This document shows positions 5,555-9,048 of a stretch of 9,048 nt of DNA, one piece after another. Source of the stretch: Rubrobacter sp. (GTDB taxonomy: Bacteria; Actinomycetota; Rubrobacteria; Rubrobacterales; Rubrobacteraceae); contig JADDPU010000223.1 of assembly GCA_016781725.1 (NCBI GenBank), forward strand, positions 1-9,048, read 5' to 3'. Under the pieces are notes generated by a model. That model saw only the letters and a program-made list of their open reading frames with translations, had not been told where the DNA came from and did no database searches. The position numbers were made by a program, and so were the translations under genes. Every line of letters starts with the position of its first letter. Position 1 is the stretch's first letter.

Positions 5555-6283
5555 ATGGATAATTCTGACCTTCTCGAGAGGCAAGTGGGCGCCTGGGGCG
5601 TGCCCCTAGGGGCGGCCCGGCTTGATCTTCTGAGCGCCTACGCCGAGATGCTGGCTACTTACGACCGGGCGAACGTCATAGGCACCAAAGACCTGGACCG
5701 TATTTGGGCGGATCACATAATCGACTCCCTGAGTTGTCTGCTCTTCGAGCCGCTCGCCGGCGATCTGCGGCTTGCAGATGTGGGATCCGGCGGAGGGCTA
5801 CCGGGGATCCCCGTCAAGATCGCGAAACCCGACCTCCGTACGACGCTCATCGAATCTACAGGCAAGAAGAGCCGCTTTCTCGACCACGTAGCGGCGTCTC
5901 TCTCCTTAAAGGGGTTGACGGTGGTGAACGCAAGGGTAGAGGAACTCGCACACAGCCCAGACCACCGCGCAGCGTACGATGTGACGACGACCAGGGCCGT
6001 CGCGCACCTGGCGGTGGTGGTCGAGTATTGCGTGCCGCTGCTCAAGGTCGGCGGTCATGCCATCGCGATGAAAGCCGCCATCAAGGACGCCGAACTAGCC
6101 GAAGGTGGGAGAGCTGCCGAGATGCTGGGGGCGAGGATCTCGAGACGAATACCGGTTCCGTTCGTCCCGGAAATCGGAGCACGGGAGCGCCAGTTAGTGA
6201 TCGTCGAGAAACTCAGCGAGACCCATCCACGATACCCTCGCAAACCGGGAACGCCTACCAAGAGCCCGCTCGGGGCGCGTTAA
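5555..6283 (+). CDS. rsmG: 16S rRNA (guanine-527-N7)-methyltransferase RsmG (GidB)
   Basis: This 242-aa cytoplasmic enzyme transfers a methyl group from S-adenosylmethionine to N7 of a guanosine in the 530 loop of 16S rRNA. In many bacteria its loss gives low-level streptomycin resistance. Visible family features are WADHIIDSL (51-59), the SAM-binding loop ADVGSGGGLPGIP (74-86), IESTGKKSRFLDHVA (99-113), TTRAVAHL (145-152) and the typical C-terminal RYPRKPGTPTKSPL (226-239). The start is ATG at 5555. An in-frame TGA at 5543-5545 excludes anything earlier. There is no Shine-Dalgarno sequence before this ATG because parS site 2 sits there. GTG at 5585 follows GAGAGG at good spacing and is an alternative start, but it would remove the first ten residues, part of the N-terminal helix seen in homologues. 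Confidence 0.96.
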   Translation: MDNSDLLERQVGAWGVPLGAARLDLLSAYAEMLATYDRANVIGTKDLDRIWADHIIDSLSCLLFEPLAGDLRLADVGSGGGLPGIPVKIAKPDLRTTLIESTGKKSRFLDHVAASLSLKGLTVVNARVEELAHSPDHRAAYDVTTTRAVAHLAVVVEYCVPLLKVGGHAIAMKAAIKDAELAEGGRAAEMLGARISRRIPVPFVPEIGARERQLVIVEKLSETHPRYPRKPGTPTKSPLGAR

Positions 6284-6309
6284 GGAAGAGCGTGTGATGC
6301 CGTGCTAAG

Positions 6310-7080
6310 ATGCCGGCGGTGAAGACAGTGATCGCCATAGTGAACCAAAAAGGCGGTGTGGGCAAGAGCACCACCGCTATCAACCTAGCTGCCTACCTCG
6401 CCGAGAAAGGCGAACGGATCCTCGTAGTGGATATGGACCCGCAGGGCAACGCTACGAGCGGCCTCGGTGTCCTACCCGATTCGGGCGGGTGCATGTACGA
6501 CGTCCTGCTCGAGGGAAAACCGCTGCAGGATGTGGCCCTGGAGACGGGCGTCGAGGGATTGCACGTCGCGCCGGCGACTATCAACCTGGTAGGTGCCGAA
6601 GTCGAACTCGTGTCCAGTCTGGCGCGGGAGTTCAAGCTCAAGCGGGCCCTCGAAAAGTTGCCGCCGGAGTCCTATGACAGGGTGCTGCTCGACTGTCCGC
6701 CGTCCCTGGATCTGCTTACGCTCAACGCATTGACGGCAGCCGACGAGGTCCTAATCCCCGTACAGTGCGAGTACTACGCGCTCGAGGGGCTAACCCAGCT
6801 CATGCAGAGCATCAGGATGGTCAGGGAGGAGCTCAACCCCGGTCTCAAGGTGGGCGGGGTGCTTCTGACGATGTTCGATCCCCGGACCAACCTCGCCCAT
6901 CAGGTGGCCGACGAGGTGAGGTCCTTCTTCGGCGAGCGCGTCTTTCACACGATAATACCGAGAAACGTGCGGTTGAGCGAGGCCCCGAGCTTCGGGATGC
7001 CCATAGCCCTCTATGCGCCAAAGAGCAACGGCGCCGAGGCCTACGCGTCAGTAGCAGACGAGGTACTCAGCCGTGGGTAA
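6310..7080 (+). CDS. parA: Chromosome-partitioning ATPase ParA (Soj)
   Basis: This 256-aa protein is a Walker-type ATPase that binds DNA nonspecifically as an ATP dimer and, with ParB at parS, separates sister origins. The deviant Walker A box is QKGGVGKST (13-21), with signature lysine K14 and catalytic K19. Walker A' is DMDPQGNAT (41-49), and LLDCPPSLDLLTLNAL (126-141) supplies Walker B. PRNVRLSEAPSFG (217-229) matches the DNA-binding surface of Soj proteins. It has no N-terminal DNA-binding extension, so it is the chromosomal Soj type. ATG at 6310 is preceded by an in-frame stop at 6295 and lacks a nearby Shine-Dalgarno sequence. A three-codon reading frame (6297-6308) ends one base before it. 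Confidence 0.97.
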   Translation: MPAVKTVIAIVNQKGGVGKSTTAINLAAYLAEKGERILVVDMDPQGNATSGLGVLPDSGGCMYDVLLEGKPLQDVALETGVEGLHVAPATINLVGAEVELVSSLAREFKLKRALEKLPPESYDRVLLDCPPSLDLLTLNALTAADEVLIPVQCEYYALEGLTQLMQSIRMVREELNPGLKVGGVLLTMFDPRTNLAHQVADEVRSFFGERVFHTIIPRNVRLSEAPSFGMPIALYAPKSNGAEAYASVADEVLSRG

Positions 7081-7939
7081 GAGGGGGCTCGGACGGGGAC
7101 TCTCCGCGCTCATCGCGACCGGGGAGAGCGTGGGAGGGCTGAAGTTCGAGGAGCTTCCCGTCTCGGCCATCCGCCCGAACTCGCGCCAGCCGCGGAGCAG
7201 CTTCCCCGAGGCCGGAATACAGGAGCTGGCCGCCTCGATCAAGGAGGTCGGCATCCTGCAGCCGCTGGTGGTGCGCTCGACGACCAGCGGCTTCGAGCTC
7301 ATAGCGGGGGAGAGGAGGCTCCGGGCCGCGAAGGAGGCCGGACTGGACAGGGTGCCCGTCCTCATAAGGCAGGCCGGGGAGAACGAGTCAATGGAGCTCG
7401 CGCTGGTGGAGAACCTGCAAAGGGAGAACCTCAGCCCCCTGGAGACCGCCGCCGCGTACCAGGCCCTGATGGACGGGTTCGGCCTGACCAAGGAGCAACT
7501 CGCCCAGCGGCTTGGCAAGAGCCGGGCCGCGGTCACCAACACCTTGCGCCTGATGCAGTTGCCGGAGCGGATCCGGCTGCTGCTCGGCGAGGGACAGCTC
7601 ACGGAAGGCCACGCCCGCGCGCTGCTTGGCCTGCAAACCGAAGAGCAGATGCTGCAGCTCGCGCAGAAGGTAGTGGCCGAGAAGCTCTCAGTCAGAAGGA
7701 CCGAAGAGATGGTTCGCGAAAGACTCTCCGGCCTCGACGCAACCAGCAGGACCACCCCCGGGGAGGCGAGCAATACCCCCCAAGAGTACGACGAGGCCTG
7801 CCGCCTCATCCGGGAAGCTCTCGAACTTCCGGTCAGGGTAAAGCCCTCGCGCCGGGGCGGGAAGATCGAGATCCGCTTCCAACAATCCCAGCAACTCGAA
7901 GCCCTCGTCGCCCTCCTTACCTCCCAAAACCATACATAG
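7073..7939 (+). CDS. parB: Chromosome-partitioning protein ParB (Spo0J)
   Basis: This 288-aa protein is the CTP-dependent clamp that loads at parS and activates ParA. The N terminus has the ParA-stimulating motif LGRGLSALI (6-14). The CTP-binding ParB/Srx fold includes GERRLRAAKEAG (79-90) and ENLQRENLSP (113-122). The helix-turn-helix that reads parS is LTKEQLAQRLGKSRAAVTNT (138-157). A variable linker (about 218-235) leads to the C-terminal dimerisation domain (about 236-288), which has basic KPSRRGGK. The start is GTG at 7073, 8 nt inside the end of parA, with GAGGT at 7060-7064 as ribosome-binding site, so parA and parB are coupled. Its target sites lie about 1.5 kb upstream on either side of the jag/rsmG gap. 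Confidence 0.97.
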   Translation: MGKRGLGRGLSALIATGESVGGLKFEELPVSAIRPNSRQPRSSFPEAGIQELAASIKEVGILQPLVVRSTTSGFELIAGERRLRAAKEAGLDRVPVLIRQAGENESMELALVENLQRENLSPLETAAAYQALMDGFGLTKEQLAQRLGKSRAAVTNTLRLMQLPERIRLLLGEGQLTEGHARALLGLQTEEQMLQLAQKVVAEKLSVRRTEEMVRERLSGLDATSRTTPGEASNTPQEYDEACRLIREALELPVRVKPSRRGGKIEIRFQQSQQLEALVALLTSQNHT

Positions 7940-8028
7940 CATCAAGGTGTCGAAGATACAATAGCGTTTGTATACAAGTGGGTTCGTGCCAGGGAGGTCG
8001 CGGCCTGTCGTATCGCGGCGGACGGTGA

Positions 8029-8037
8029 TGGTATAGA
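8029..8037 (+). promoter_or_regulatory. Candidate extended -10 promoter for the coiled-coil hydrolase gene
   Basis: TGGTATAGA contains the TGn extension followed by TATAGA, four of six matches to the -10 consensus. No -35 is evident at normal spacing, as is common with extended -10 promoters. Transcription would begin about 6-7 nt before the ATG at 8050, giving an almost leaderless message. The 110-bp gap after parB also holds ATACAA (7956-7961) facing TTGTAT (7968-7973), a weak hairpin without the features of a strong terminator. Confidence 0.35.
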
Positions 8038-8049
8038 CTTGGGGCGTCT

Positions 8050-9048
8050 ATGCTTTCTCGTGGTGTTCATTCCTTGGGGGGACGGTTGGCGGGAGGACGG
8101 CTAAGGGTTTGGGTGATCCTGGGAGCGGCGTCGCTGGCGATCTTTCCGGCGGGGGTTGTTTGGGGAGAGAGCCCGGCTGGAATCCAGTATGAGAGCGAGG
8201 CTGCTCCGATTGAATCCTCCGGTCTGTCCGAATTGGAAGCCAGGGTGGGAGCGCAGGACGCCGCTTTGGAGCGGAAGATCGGGGAGGTCTCCGAGGTCGG
8301 GGCGGAGTTGGAAGAAGTCCAGTCGCGAGTCGACGGGGCGAGGGTTCGCGCCGAGGAGTTGCGGGAGCAGACCCAGAGCTTGAGGCGCCGGATCCACTCG
8401 CAAAGAGAAGCCTATCGGAGATCCAAGGCCGGCTACGAGGAGAAGGCGCGGGCCGCCTACAGGGGCGATCATGTGGGAGCTCTGGCCAGCGTACTGGGCA
8501 GGTTCTTCGGTTCGACGGGCGACACTGTGAGCGTCGGCGATCCCCGGTTGGCGCAGGTTCTCCTCGAGGGGCAGGAGAGCCTGGACGCTTACAGGGAGGC
8601 CGAGCAGATACTCGAGAACACGCTGCGTCAGATCTCGCAGAAACAGAACGCCTACGAGCGTGCTCTGGAGGAGGAGAGAGAGAGGACCCGGCAGCTTCGG
8701 CGGCGGGAGAGAGAGCTCGACCGATCCATAGCCCGCATAAGCGCGGGCAAGGCCCGAACGGAGGCCCGGCTTCAGAGCCTCGAGGCTGCCGAGAGGGCTC
8801 GCGTCATCGAGACCGCGCCGGCCACCGGCGGAGGAGGGGCGGGTTTCGGCTACGAGATGAGGCTGGCGCGGGACCGGATAGTGGCCCGAGAGGTGGAGCC
8901 TATCCCTTACAGGGAGTACATAAAGCTCTACAAAGAGTCGGCCGAGAAGTACGGGTTCGGCGAGGACTGGTACATACTGGCAGCCGTCGGAAAGGTCGAG
9001 TCGAATCACGGGACGAACCTGGGGCCTTCGAGCGCCGGGGCGATGGGC
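8050..9048 (+). CDS. Secreted coiled-coil protein with lytic-transglycosylase-like domain (partial, runs off window)
   Basis: The frame stays open from ATG 8050 to the window edge (333 codons, no stop). Residues 1-39 look like a Sec signal peptide: a basic start (GGRLAGGRLR), a hydrophobic core (VWVILGAASLAIFPAGVVWG), then a probable cleavage near 39. Residues about 58-135 and 172-255 are Glu/Arg/Gln-rich and heptad-like, forming two long coiled coils split by a segment with ALASVLGRFFGSTGD (144-158). A Gly/Ala-rich hinge (about 256-266) leads to PYREYIKLYKESAEKYGFGE, WYILAAVGKVESNHG (307-321) and SSAGAMG, which resemble the start of an SLT/lytic-transglycosylase fold with E317 as candidate catalytic glutamate. 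It would cleave cell-wall glycan strands outside the membrane. The coiled-coil arrangement recalls PcsB/CwlO-type hydrolases, whose coiled coils contact FtsEX. The start is uncertain; TTG 8074 is an alternative, and no strong Shine-Dalgarno sequence is seen. Confidence 0.85.
   Translation, partial: MLSRGVHSLGGRLAGGRLRVWVILGAASLAIFPAGVVWGESPAGIQYESEAAPIESSGLSELEARVGAQDAALERKIGEVSEVGAELEEVQSRVDGARVRAEELREQTQSLRRRIHSQREAYRRSKAGYEEKARAAYRGDHVGALASVLGRFFGSTGDTVSVGDPRLAQVLLEGQESLDAYREAEQILENTLRQISQKQNAYERALEEERERTRQLRRRERELDRSIARISAGKARTEARLQSLEAAERARVIETAPATGGGGAGFGYEMRLARDRIVAREVEPIPYREYIKLYKESAEKYGFGEDWYILAAVGKVESNHGTNLGPSSAGAMG

Noticed and set aside
8101..9009. 302-codon minus-strand open frame at the right edge
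   Set aside because: It lies antisense to the plus-strand frame that has a signal peptide, coiled coils and a lytic-transglycosylase-like motif. Its own product shows no domain.

Overview
The window is the chromosomal replication-origin neighbourhood of a high-GC bacterium. Gene content and order (oriC, dnaA, rpmH-rnpA-yidD-yidC-jag, parS, rsmG, parA-parB) are those of a bacterial origin. High GC, frequent GTG/TTG starts, rsmG directly after jag with no mnmE/mnmG between them, and a short YidC without a visible lipoprotein signal suggest a deep-branching actinobacterium. Rubrobacter or a relative is my best guess; this is inferred from style, not from a database match.

Layout. Positions 1-480 are oriC: an AT-rich segment with five AAT trios (48-64) beside a dense field of 14 perfect and 5 near-match DnaA boxes. 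dnaA lies to its right on the minus strand (521-1867). Only 3 nt separate dnaA from an upstream minus-strand gene (1871-2695) that encodes a stand-alone GHKL/HATPase domain joined to a C-terminal winged helix; the two look like one operon. A 339-bp divergent intergenic region (2696-3034) holds three more perfect DnaA boxes at exact 12-bp steps, followed by a candidate rpmH promoter.

The plus strand then carries a tightly packed run: rpmH (3035-3169, only 44 codons), rnpA (TTG start, in the same frame as rpmH), yidD, yidC and jag/khpB (4-nt overlap with yidC). These join ribosomal protein L34, RNase P protein, membrane-protein insertion and an RNA-binding protein. A 133-bp gap contains two parS palindromes 98 bp apart. 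The second ends 5 bp before the rsmG start codon. rsmG is followed by parA (soj) and parB (spo0J), which overlap by 8 nt; with the two parS sites they form a complete chromosome-segregation cassette next to oriC.

The window ends inside a plus-strand gene (8050 to the edge) that encodes a secreted coiled-coil protein with the beginning of a lytic-transglycosylase-like domain. dnaN is not in the window; by analogy with other origins it may lie to the left of position 1.

Most of the window is conserved housekeeping DNA. The least ordinary parts are the HATPase-winged-helix gene in the dnaA operon, the orientation-sorted DnaA box array with its adjacent trio tract, the DnaA boxes in the dnaA/rpmH divergent region, and the parS site placed on the rsmG initiation region.
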